Source of the DNA: Solea solea
Taxonomy: Eukaryota; Chordata; Actinopteri; Pleuronectiformes; Soleidae
Direction of reading: 5' to 3'
Assembly: GCF_958295425.1 (NCBI RefSeq)
Contig: NC_081136.1
Coordinates: 14,157,381-14,221,380, forward strand
DNA length: 64,000 nucleotides
The translations under genes and the position numbers were made by a program. Shown one piece after another: positions 10,411-22,400 of the stretch. Numbering within the stretch: position 1 is the stretch's first letter; every line of letters starts with the position of its first letter. The notes below the pieces were generated by a model, which searched no databases, had not been told where the DNA came from, and saw nothing but the letters and a program-made list of their open reading frames with translations.

Positions 10411-13400
10411 CTGTAAATAAGAAGACATAAAAAAACATTAGTTAGCAAAAAATATTTAGACTTTGTAGTTTTATAATTAAGGGGCGACATTTCTTACGTA
10501 TGCCATCAATGATGATGGAGCTGGTTTCAATGTCAAAACCAGTGACGTTTTGAGCTGCATTTATCAAAACACTTGCAATCTGAGAGTTGTTCGGAGCAGA
10601 TGAGCTTAAGAACTGAAGACGTGCAAAGTTGACGACTGATCCATTTCTGCAGAGGTAGATAGTAATATTGTGTGAAACATTAGACTTTGGCAATTTTTCT
10701 TAAAGTTGAACATACTGTCAACTTACGCGAATGCCACTACTTCCAAGCTACGAAAAGACCTAAATTCCTTGAAGACAGGTGTAAGCTGCCAAAACAGAAA
10801 ACACATTGCATTTCAACAATTTTACTTATTTTACCAGATGTTTTATTTCAAGTGTGGTTTACTCTCTGATAAATAAATGCATAAATTATACAAAAAGACT
10901 TTAATGGTGACTCACCTGTTCAGTTATTGTAGATTTACGTTGTTTAAATGCAGAAGATGTTGAATCCAACAAGTCAGTTGTAAATGTGTTCGTAATAGAT
11001 CTGAATACTAGTTGCTTAGTTATTGTAGCTGCAGCAGTTGTAGTAGTAGTAGTAGTAGTTGTTGTTGTAATTGCAGGTGTTACTGCTGTCAGTGCAAGGG
11101 TTGTCGTAGCTGGAGCAGTTGTGGTTGTAGGAACTGGACCCACTGTAACACATAAAAAAATAAATAACGTAATGAAGCGTTCAAATTGTATTCTTCATTT
11201 AGCCAAAACCCGACAAATACTGTTGTTCAGATGGTTGCTACTTTTTGTTGGATGTTGGTACCACTGTAATGTGTTGACGAACCTGTTATTGTAACTGAGT
11301 TTGGCGCCACTAACGTGCTCAATGTAGAATTGGCATTGTTGGCAGCATCTACAAAAGTCTGAGCAATGGCAGAGTTCTCTGGAAGCTCTGACGTAGAGAC
11401 ATTTGAGTTGAATACAATCCCCATTTCTGCCTGAACTCCAGTTTCTCGAACAGCAATAGGTCTGTGTCACAAAAAGAAATGAGACATTCATCAAACAATT
11501 TTAACAGATGATTGTAACTTAATCCAAACATGTAATAAACCCACAACACTGTTAACAATGCAAGTGAGTATTTGTGTTACAAAAGCAAAATTTGTGAAAA
11601 ACTGAAGAATATCTTTACCTAAACCTTTTCACACGGCATTTGCTAAACTTTGAAGGATATTTCTTCTTGTATTCAGCATTACACTTTAAAAAAAGAGAGC
11701 AACATTTAAACAATTAATTTTAAAGAACATTTCCAGCTTATTACTTCTCCTTTTCCAAAGGTGCCAAACTATGTACACAATATGAAGTTTTACTTACTGG
11801 CCCTATAAGCTTTCCTGCAAGTTCTTGGAATTCAGTGCTACTTGCGTCATTGTAAGCATCTGTATATGCAACGTCTTTGAGGTCTGCAGAAATAACATAT
11901 TCAGGGGCTGGGGTTATTGCCTCACTAGTAAGGGCTGAAGTTGGGGCTGTTGTCCCAGCAGTGGTTGACAGTGTGGGGGTGGCAGTTGTAGTTGCACTTT
12001 CTGCAGTGGTCTCCGTTATTGGCACTACGGCTGTGGTCACAATAGTAGTTGGTGTGGTTGGGGCTTGGGTTGAAGTTGTTGCTGTAAGAGTTGTTGAGGC
12101 TGTTGCCGGTGCTGTTGGGGCTGGTGTTGTTGTTGCTGCAGCTGTGGTTCTAGTTGTTGTTACTGGTGTTGTAGTAGTTGTGCCTGGTGTTGTAGTTGTT
12201 GTGCCTTGTGTTGTTACTGGGGTTGTAGTTGTTGTGACTGGTGTCGTAGTTGTGATGGCTGTTGTGGTAATAGTTATTGCTGGTGTTGAAGTTGTTGTGC
12301 CTGGTGTTGTAGCTGTTATTGCTGCTGTGGTAGTTGTGGCTGCTGTGGTAGTTATTGCTGGTGTTGTAGTAGTTGTTATTGCTGGTGTTGTAGTAGTTGT
12401 TTGGACTGGTGTCGTAGATGTGGTGGCCAATGTAGTTGTTGTGGCTGCTGTTGTAGTTGTTGGTGCTGGTGTTGTAGTTGTTGTTGGAGTTGTAGTTGTT
12501 GTTGGGATTGGTGTCATAGTTGTGGTGGCTGGGGTTGTAGTTGTGGCTGCTGTTGTAGTTGTTGTTGCAGGGGTTATAGTTGATGTTGCTGGTGTTGTAG
12601 TTGTTGCTGGTGTCGTAGTTGTTGCTGCTTCTGTTGTAGTTGTGGTGGTTGTTGTAGTTGTTGTGGCTGCAGGGGTTGTAGTTGTCGTGACTGGTGTCGT
12701 AGTTGTGGTGGCTGCTGTTGTAGTTGTTGTTGCTGGTGTTGTAGTTGTTGTTGCTGGTGTTGTAGTTGTGGTGGCTGTTGTAGTTGTTGTTGCTGCAGGG
12801 GTTGTTGTTGTTGTGACTGGTGTCGTAGTTGTGGTGGCTGGTGTTGTAGTTGTAGTTGCTGGTGTTGTAGTTGTTGCTGGTGTTGTAGTTGTTGTGGCTA
12901 GTGTTGTAGTTGTTGTTGCTGGTGTTGTAGTTGTGGTGGCTGTTGTAGTTGTTGCTGGTGTTGTAGTTGTGGAGGCTGGTGTAGTTGTTGTTGCTGGTGT
13001 TGTAGTTGTTGTGGCTGGTGTTGTAGTTGTTGTTGCTGGTGTTGTAGTTGTGATGGCTGTTGTAATTGTGGCTGCAGGGGTTGTAGTTGTTGTGACTGGT
13101 GTCGTAGTTGTGGTGGCTGGTGTTGTAGTTGTTGTGGCTGGTGTTGTAGTTGTTGTTGCTGGTGTTGTAGTTGTGATGGCTGTTGTAATTGTGGCTGCAG
13201 GGGTTGTAGTTGTTGTGACTGGTGTCGTAGTTGTGGTGGCTGGTGTTGTAGTTGTTGTGGCTGGTGTTGTAGTTGTTGTTGCTGGTGTTGTAGTTGTGGT
13301 GGCTGTTGTAGTTGTTGTGGCTGCAGGGGTTGTAGTTGTTGTGACTGGTGTCGTAGTTGTGGTGGCTGGTGTTGTACTTGTTGCTGGTGTTGTAGTTGTT

Positions 13401-16400
13401 GTGGCTGCAGGGGTTGTAGTTGTCGTGACTGGTGTTGTTGTTGTTGCTGGTGTTGTAGTTGTTGTTGCTGGTGTTGTAGTTGTTGTGGCTGAAGGGGTTG
13501 TAGTTGTTGTGACTGGTGTCGTAGTTGTGGTGGCTGCTGTTGTAGTTGTTGTTGCTGGTGTTGTAGTTGTTGTGGCTGGTGTTGTAGTTGTTGTTGCTGG
13601 TGTTGTAGTTGTTGTTGCTGGAGTTGTAGTTGTTGTTGCTGGTGTCGTAGTTGTGGTGGCTGGTGTTGTAGTTGTTGCTGGTGTTGTAGTTGTTGTGGCT
13701 GGTGTTGTAGTTGTTGTTGCTGGTGTTGTAGTTGTGGTGGCTGTTGTAGTTGTTGTGGCTGAAGGGGTTGTAGTTGTCGTGACTGGTGTCGTAGTTGTGG
13801 TGGCTGTTGTAGTTGTTGTTGCTGGAGTTGTAGTTGTTGTGACTGGTGTTGTAGTTGTGGTGGCTGGTGTTGTAGTTGTTGCTGGTGTTGTAGTTGTTGT
13901 GGCTGGTGGGGTTGTAGTTGTTGTGACTGGTGTTGTTGTTGTTGTGGCTGGTGTTGTAGTTGTTGTGGCTGCAGGGGTTGTAGTTGTCGTGACTGGTGTT
14001 GTAGTTGTGGTGGCTGCAGGGGTTGTAGTTGTCGTGACTGGTGTTGTAGTTGTGGTGGCTGTTGTAGTTGTTGTTGCTGGAGTTGTAGTTGTGACTGGTG
14101 TCGTAGTTGTGGTGGCTGGTGTTGTAGTTGTTGTGGCTCGTGGGGTTGTAGTTGTCGTGACTGGTGTTGTTGTTGCTGGTGTTGTAGTTGTTGTGGCTGG
14201 TGTTGTAGTTGTTGTTGCTGGTGTTGTAGTTGTGGTGGCTGTTGTAGTTGTTGTTGCTGGAGTTGTAGTTGTTGTGACTGGTGTCGTAGTTGTGGTGGCT
14301 GGTGTTGTAGTTGTTGCTGGTGTTGTAGTTGTTGTGGCTGGTGTTGTAGTTGTTGTTGCTGGTGTCGTAGTTGTGGTGGCTGGTGTTGTAGTTGTTGCTG
14401 GTGTTGTAGTTGTTGTTGCTGGTGTTGTAGTTGTGGTGGCTGCTGTTGTAGTTGTTGTGTCTGCAGGGATTGTAGTTGTCGTGACTGCTGTTGTAGTTGT
14501 TGTGACTGGTGTTGTAGTTGTTGTGACTGGTGTCGTAGTTGTGGTGGCTGGTGTTGTAGTTGTTGTTGCTGGTGTTGTAGTTGTGGAGGCTGCAGGGGTT
14601 GTAGTTGTCGTGACTGGTGTCGTAGTTGTGGTGGCTGCTGTTGTAGTTGTCGTTGCTGGTGTTGTAGTTGTTGTTGCTGGTGTTGTAGTTGTTGTTGCCG
14701 GTGTTGTAGTTGTTGTTGCTGGTGTTGTAGTTTCGGTGGCTGTTGTAGTTGTTGTGGCTGCAGGGGTTGTAGTTGTCGTTACTGGTGTCGTAGTTGTGGT
14801 GGCTGCTGTTGTAGTTGTTGTGTCTGCAGGGATTGTAGTTGTCGTGACTGGTGTCGTAGTTGTTGTGGCTGCTGTTGTAGTTGTTGTGGCTGCAGGGGTT
14901 GTAGTTGTCGTTACTGGTGTCGTAGTTGTGGTGGCTGCTGTTGTAGTTGTTGTGTCCGCAGGGATTGTAGTTGTCGTGACTGATGTCGTAGTTGTTGTGG
15001 CTGCTGTTGTAGTTGTTGCTGGTGTTGTAGTTGTTGTGACTGGTGTCGTAGTTGTGGTGGCTGGTGTTGTAGTTGTTGTTGCTGGTGTCGTAGTTGTTGT
15101 GACTGGTGTCGTAGTTGTTGTGGCTGCTGTTGTAGTTGTTGTGGCTGGTGTTGTAGTTGTTGTTGCTGGGGTTGTAGTTGTGGTGGCTGTTGTCGTTGTT
15201 GTGGCTGCAGGGGTTGTAGTTGTCGTGACTGGTGTTGTAGTTGTTGTGGCTGGTGTTGTAGTTGTTGTGGCTGGTGTTGTAGTTGTGGTGGCTGGTGTTG
15301 TAGTTGTGGTGGCTGTTGTCGTTGTTGTGGCTGCAGGGGTTGTAGTTGTCGTGACTGGTGTTGTAGTTGAGGTGGCTGTTGTCGTTGTTGTGGCTGCAGG
15401 GGTTGTAGTTGTCGTGACTGGTGTCGTAGTTGTGGTGGCTGTTGTTGTAGTTGTCGTTGCTGGTGTTGTAGTTGTTGTTGCTGGTGTTGAAGTTGTTGTT
15501 GACGGTGTTGTAGTTGTTGTTGCTGGTGTTGTAGTTGTGGTGGCTGTTGTAGTTGTTGTGGCTGCAGGGGTTGTAGTTGTCGTTACTGGTGTCGTTGTTG
15601 TGGTGGCTGCTGTTGTAGTTGTTGTGTCTGCAGGGATTGTAGTTGTCGTGACTGGTGTCGTAGTTGTTGTGGCTGCTGTTGTAGTTGTTGTGGCTGCAGG
15701 GGTTGTAGTTGTCGTTACTGGTGTCGTAGTTGTGGTGGCTGCTGTTGTAGTTGTTGTGTCTGCAGGGATTGTAGTTGTCGTGACTGGTGTCGTAGTTGTG
15801 GTGGCTGGTGTTGTAGTTGTTGTGTCTGCAGGGATTGTAGTTGTCGTGACTGGTGTCGTAGTGGCTCCTGTTGTAGTTGTTGTGGCTGCAGGGGTTGTAG
15901 TTGTCGTTACTGGTGTCGTAGTTGTGGTGGCTACTGTTGTAGTTGTTGTGTCTGCAGGGATTGTAGTTGTCGTGACTGGTGTCGTAGTTGTGGTGGCTGG
16001 TGTTGTAGTTGTTGTGTCTGCAGGGATTGTAGTTGTCGTGACTGGTGTCGTAGTGGCTCCTGTTGTAGTTGTTGTGGCTGCAGGGGTTGTAGTTGTCGTT
16101 ACTGGTGTCGTAGTTGTGGTGGCTACTGTTGTAGTTGTTGTGTCTGCAGGGATTGTAGTTGTTGTGTCTGCAGGGATTGTAGTTGTCGTGACTGCTGTTG
16201 TAGTTGTCGTTACTGGTGTCGTAGTTGTGGTGGCTGCTGTTGTAGTTGTTGTGTCTGCAGGGATTGTAGTTGTCGTGACTGCTGTTGTAGTTGTTGTGAC
16301 TGCAGGGATTGTAGTTGTCGTGACTGGTGTCGTAGTTGTGGTGGCTGGTGTTGTAGTTGTTGTGTCTGCAGGGATTGTAGTTGTCGTGACTGGTGTCGTA

Positions 16401-19400
16401 GTGGCTCCTGTTGTAGTTGTTGTGGCTGCAGGGGTTGTAGTTGTCGTTACTGGTGTCGTAGTTGTGGTGGCTACTGTTGTAGTTGTTGTGTCTGCAGGGA
16501 TTGTAGTTGTCGTGACTGGTGTCGTAGTTGTGGTGGCTGGTGTTGTAGTTGTTGTGTCTGCAGGGATTGTAGTTGTCGTGACTGGTGTCGTAGTGGCTCC
16601 TGTTGTAGTTGTTGTGGCTGCAGGGGTTGTAGTTGTCGTTACTGGTGTCGTAGTTGTGGTGGCTACTGTTGTAGTTGTTGTGTCTGCAGGGATTGTAGTT
16701 GTTGTGTCTGCAGGGATTGTAGTTGTCGTGACTGGTGTCGTAGTGGCTCCTGTTGTAGTTGTTGTGGCTGCAGGGGTTGTAGTTGTCGTTACTGGTGTCG
16801 TAGTTGTGGTGGCTGCTGTTGTAGTTGTTGTGTCTGCAGGGATTGTAGTTGTCGTGACTGGTGTCGTAGTTGTTGTGGCTGCTGTTGTAGTTGTTGTGGC
16901 TGCAGGGGTTGTAGTTGTCGTTACTGGTGTCGTAGTTGTGGTGGCTGCTGTTGTAGTTGTTGTGTCTGCAGGGATTGTAGTTGTCGTGACTGGTGTCGTA
17001 GTTGTGGTGGCTGGTGTTGTAGTTGTTGTGTCTGCAGGGATTGTAGTTGTCGTGACTGGTGTCGTAGTGGCTCCTGTTGTAGTTGTTGTGGCTGCAGGGG
17101 TTGTAGTTGTCGTTACTGGTGTCGTAGTTGTGGTGGCTACTGTTGTAGTTGTTGTGTCTGCAGGGATTGTAGTTGTCGTGACTGGTGTCGTAGTTGTGGT
17201 GGCTGGTGTTGTAGTTGTTGTGTCTGCAGGGATTGTAGTTGTCGTGACTGGTGTCGTAGTGGCTCCTGTTGTAGTTGTTGTGGCTGCAGGGGTTGTAGTT
17301 GTCGTTACTGGTGTCGTAGTTGTGGTGGCTACTGTTGTAGTTGTTGTGTCTGCAGGGATTGTAGTTGTTGTGTCTGCAGGGATTGTAGTTGTCGTGACTG
17401 CTGTTGTAGTTGTCGTTACTGGTGTCGTAGTTGTGGTGGCTGCTGTTGTAGTTGTTGTGTCTGCAGGGATTGTAGTTGTCGTGACTGCTGTTGTAGTTGT
17501 TGTGACTGCAGGGATTGTAGTTGTCGTGACTGGTGTCGTAGTTGTGGTGGCTGGTGTTGTAGTTGTTGTGTCTGCAGGGATTGTAGTTGTCGTGACTGGT
17601 GTCGTAGTGGCTCCTGTTGTAGTTGTTGTGGCTGCAGGGGTTGTAGTTGTCGTTACTGGTGTCGTAGTTGTGGTGGCTACTGTTGTAGTTGTTGTGTCTG
17701 CAGGGATTGTAGTTGTCGTGACTGGTGTCGTAGTTGTGGTGGCTGGTGTTGTAGTTGTTGTGTCTGCAGGGATTGTAGTTGTCGTGACTGGTGTCGTAGT
17801 GGCTCCTGTTGTAGTTGTTGTGGCTGCAGGGGTTGTAGTTGTCGTTACTGGTGTCGTAGTTGTGGTGGCTACTGTTGTAGTTGTTGTGTCTGCAGGGATT
17901 GTAGTTGTTGTGTCTGCAGGGATTGTAGTTGTCGTGACTGCTGTTGTAGTTGTCGTTACTGGTGTCGTAGTTGTGGTGGCTGCTGTTGTAGTTGTTGTGT
18001 CTGCAGGGATTGTAGTTGTCGTGACTGCTGTTGTAGTTGTTGTGACTGCAGGGATTGTAGTTGTCGTGACTGGTGTCGTAGTTGTGGTGGCTGGTGTTGT
18101 AGTTGTTGTGTCTGCAGGGATTGTAGTTGTCGTGACTGGTGTCGTAGTGGCTCCTGTTGTAGTTGTTGTGGCTGCAGGGGTTGTAGTTGTCGTTACTGGT
18201 GTCGTAGTTGTGGTGGCTACTGTTGTAGTTGTTGTGTCTGCAGGGATTGTAGTTGTCGTGACTGGTGTCGTAGTTGTGGTGGCTGGTGTTGTAGTTGTTG
18301 TGTCTGCAGGGATTGTAGTTGTCGTGACTGGTGTCGTAGTGGCTCCTGTTGTAGTTGTTGTGGCTGCAGGGGTTGTAGTTGTCGTTACTGGTGTCGTAGT
18401 TGTGGTGGCTACTGTTGTAGTTGTTGTGTCTGCAGGGATTGTAGTTGTTGTGTCTGCAGGGATTGTAGTTGTCGTGACTGGTGTCGTAGTGGCTCCTGTT
18501 GTAGTTGTTGTGGCTGCAGGGGTTGTAGTTGTCGTTACTGGTGTCGTAGTTGTGGTGGCTGCTGTTGTAGTTGTTGTGTCTGCAGGGATTGTAGTTGTCG
18601 TGACTGGTGTCGTAGTTGTTGTGGCTGCTGTTGTAGTTGTTGTGGCTGCAGGGGTTGTAGTTGTCGTTACTGGTGTCGTAGTTGTGGTGGCTGCTGTTGT
18701 AGTTGTTGTGTCTGCAGGGATTGTAGTTGTCGTGACTGGTGTCGTAGTTGTGGTGGCTGGTGTTGTAGTTGTTGTGTCTGCAGGGATTGTAGTTGTCGTG
18801 ACTGGTGTCGTAGTGGCTCCTGTTGTAGTTGTTGTGGCTGCAGGGGTTGTAGTTGTCGTTACTGGTGTCGTAGTTGTGGTGGCTACTGTTGTAGTTGTTG
18901 TGTCTGCAGGGATTGTAGTTGTCGTGACTGGTGTCGTAGTTGTGGTGGCTGGTGTTGTAGTTGTTGTGTCTGCAGGGATTGTAGTTGTCGTGACTGGTGT
19001 CGTAGTTGTGGTGGCTACTGTTGTAGTTGTTGTGTCTGCAGGGATTGTAGTTGTTGTGTCTGCAGGGATTGTAGTTGTCGTGACTGCTGTTGTAGTTGTC
19101 GTTACTGGTGTCGTAGTTGTGGTGGCTGCTGTTGTAGTTGTTGTGTCTGCAGGGATTGTAGTTGTCGTGACTGCTGTTGTAGTTGTTGTGACTGCAGGGA
19201 TTGTAGTTGTCGTGACTGGTGTCGTAGTTGTGGTGGCTGGTGTTGTAGTTGTTGTGTCTGCAGGGATTGTAGTTGTCGTGACTGGTGTCGTAGTGGCTCC
19301 TGTTGTAGTTGTTGTGGCTGCAGGGGTTGTAGTTGTCGTTACTGGTGTCGTAGTTGTGGTGGCTACTGTTGTAGTTGTTGTGTCTGCAGGGATTGTAGTT

Positions 19401-22400
19401 GTCGTGACTGGTGTCGTAGTTGTGGTGGCTGGTGTTGTAGTTGTTGTGTCTGCAGGGATTGTAGTTGTCGTGACTGGTGTCGTAGTGGCTCCTGTTGTAG
19501 TTGTTGTGGCTGCAGGGGTTGTAGTTGTCGTTACTGGTGTCGTAGTTGTGGTGGCTACTGTTGTAGTTGTTGTGTCTGCAGGGATTGTAGTTGTTGTGTC
19601 TGCAGGGATTGTAGTTGTCGTGACTGCTGTCGTAGTGGCTCCTGTTGTAGTTGTTGTGGCTGCAGGGGTTGTAGTTGTCGTTACTGGTGTCGTAGTTGTG
19701 GTGGCTGCTGTTGTAGTTGTTGTGTCTGCAGGGATTGTAGTTGTTGTGACTGGTGTCGTAGTTGTTGTGGCTGCTGTTGTAGTTGTTGTGGCTGCAGGGG
19801 TTGTAGTTGTCGTTACTGGTGTCGTAGTTGTGGTGGCTGCTGTTGTAGTTGTTGTGTCTGCAGGGATTGTAGTTGTCGTGACTGGTGTCGTAGTTGTGGT
19901 GGCTGGTGTTGTAGTTGTTGTGTCTGCAGGGATTGTAGTTGTCGTGACTGGTGTCGTAGTGGCTCCTGTTGTAGTTGTTGTGGCTGCAGGGGTTGTAGTT
20001 GTCGTTACTGGTGTCGTAGTTGTGGTGGCTACTGTTGTAGTTGTTGTGTCTGCAGGGATTGTAGTTGTCGTGACTGGTGTCGTAGTTGTGGTGGCTGGTG
20101 TTGTAGTTGTTGTGTCTGCAGGGATTGTAGTTGTCGTGACTGGTGTCGTAGTGGCTCCTGTTGTAGTTGTTGTGGCTGCAGGGGTTGTAGTTGTTGTGTC
20201 TGCAGGGATTGTAGTTGTTGTGTCTGCAGGGATTGTAGTTGTCGTGACTGCTGTTGTAGTTGTCGTTACTGGTGTCGTAGTTGTGGTGGCTGCTGTTGTA
20301 GTTGTTGTGTCTGCAGGGATTGTAGTTGTCGTGACTGCTGTTGTAGTTGTTGTGACTGCAGGGATTGTAGTTGTCGTGACTGGTGTCGTAGTTGTGGTGG
20401 CTGGTGTTGTAGTTGTTGTGTCTGCAGGGATTGTAGTTGTCGTGACTGGTGTCGTAGTGGCTCCTGTTGTAGTTGTTGTGGCTGCAGGGGTTGTAGTTGT
20501 CGTTACTGGTGTCGTAGTTGTGGTGGCTACTGTTGTAGTTGTTGTGTCTGCAGGGATTGTAGTTGTCGTGACTGGTGTCGTAGTTGTGGTGGCTGGTGTT
20601 GTAGTTGTTGTGTCTGCAGGGATTGTAGTTGTCGTGACTGGTGTCGTAGTGGCTCCTGTTGTAGTTGTTGTGGCTGCAGGGGTTGTAGTTGTCGTTACTG
20701 GTGTCGTAGTTGTGGTGGCTACTGTTGTAGTTGTTGTGTCTGCAGGGATTGTAGTTGTTGTGTCTGCAGGGATTGTAGTTGTCGTGACTGGTGTCGTAGT
20801 GGCTCCTGTTGTAGTTGTTGTGGCTGCAGGGGTTGTAGTTGTCGTTACTGGTGTCGTAGTTGTGGTGGCTGCTGTTGTAGTTGTTGTGTCTGCAGGGATT
20901 GTAGTTGTCGTGACTGGTGTCGTAGTTGTTGTGGCTGCTGTTGTAGTTGTTGTGGCTGCAGGGGTTGTAGTTGTCGTTACTGGTGTCGTAGTTGTGGTAG
21001 TTGTGGTTGTGGCTGCTGTTGTAGTTGTTGTGTCTGCAGGGATTGTAGTTGTCGTGACTGGTGTCGTAGTTGTGGTGGCTGGTGTTGTAGTTGTTGTGTC
21101 TGCAGGGATTGTAGTTGTCGTGACTGGTGTCGTAGTGGCTCCTGTTGTAGTTGTTGTGGCTGCAGGGGTTGTAGTTGTTGTTACTGGTGTCGTAGTTGTG
21201 GTGGCTACTGTTGTAGTTGTTGTGTCTGCAGGGATTGTAGTTGTCGTGACTGGTGTCGTAGTGGCTCCTGTTGTAGTTGTTGTGGCTGCAGGGGTTGTAG
21301 TTGTCGTTACTGGTGTCGTAGTTGTGGTGGCTACTGTTGTAGTTGTTGTGTCTGCAGGGATTGTAGTTGTCGTGACTGGTGTCGTAGTTGTGGTGGCTGG
21401 TGTTGTAGTTGTTGTGTCTGCAGGGATTGTAGTTGTCGTGACTGGTGTCGTAGTGGCTCCTGTTGTAGTTGTTGTGGCTGCAGGGGTTGTAGTTGTCGTT
21501 ACTGGTGTCGTAGTTGTGGTGGCTACTGTTGTAGTTGTTGTGTCTGCAGGGATTGTAGTTGTTGTGTCTGCAGGGATTGTAGTTGTCGTGACTGGTGTCG
21601 TAGTGGCTCCTGTTGTAGTTGTTGTGGCTGCAGGGGTTGTAGTTGTCGTTACTGGTGTCGTAGTTGTGGTGGCTGCTGTTGTAGTTGTTGTGTCTGCAGG
21701 GATTGTAGTTGTTGTGTCTGCAGGGATTGTAGTTGTCGTGACTGCTGTTGTAGTTGTCGTTACTGGTGTCGTAGTTGTGGTGGCTGCTGTTGTAGTTGTT
21801 GTGTCTGCAGGGATTGTAGTTGTCGTGACTGCTGTTGTAGTTGTTGTGACTGCAGGGATTGTAGTTGTCGTGACTGGTGTCGTAGTTGTGGTGGCTGGTG
21901 TTGTAGTTGTTGTGTCTGCAGGGATTGTAGTTGTCGTGACTGGTGTCGTAGTGGCTCCTGTTGTAGTTGTTGTGGCTGCAGGGGTTGTAGTTGTCGTTAC
22001 TGGTGTCGTAGTTGTGGTGGCTACTGTTGTAGTTGTTGTGTCTGCAGGGATTGTAGTTGTCGTGACTGGTGTCGTAGTTGTGGTGGCTGGTGTTGTAGTT
22101 GTTGTGTCTGCAGGGATTGTAGTTGTCGTGACTGGTGTCGTAGTGGCTCCTGTTGTAGTTGTTGTGGCTGCAGGGGTTGTAGTTGTCGTTACTGGTGTCG
22201 TAGTTGTGGTGGCTACTGTTGTAGTTGTTGTGTCTGCAGGGATTGTAGTTGTTGTGTCTGCAGGGATTGTAGTTGTCGTGACTGCTGTTGTAGTTGTCGT
22301 TACTGGTGTCGTAGTTGTGGTGGCTGCTGTTGTAGTTGTTGTGTCTGCAGGGATTGTAGTTGTCGTGACTGGTGTCGTAGTTGTTGTGGCTGCTGTTGTA

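Noticed and set aside
11195..11558. Alternative minus-strand frames over exon 5 and its introns
   Set aside because: They are out of phase with the SEA-encoding frame and cross the GT-AG boundaries.
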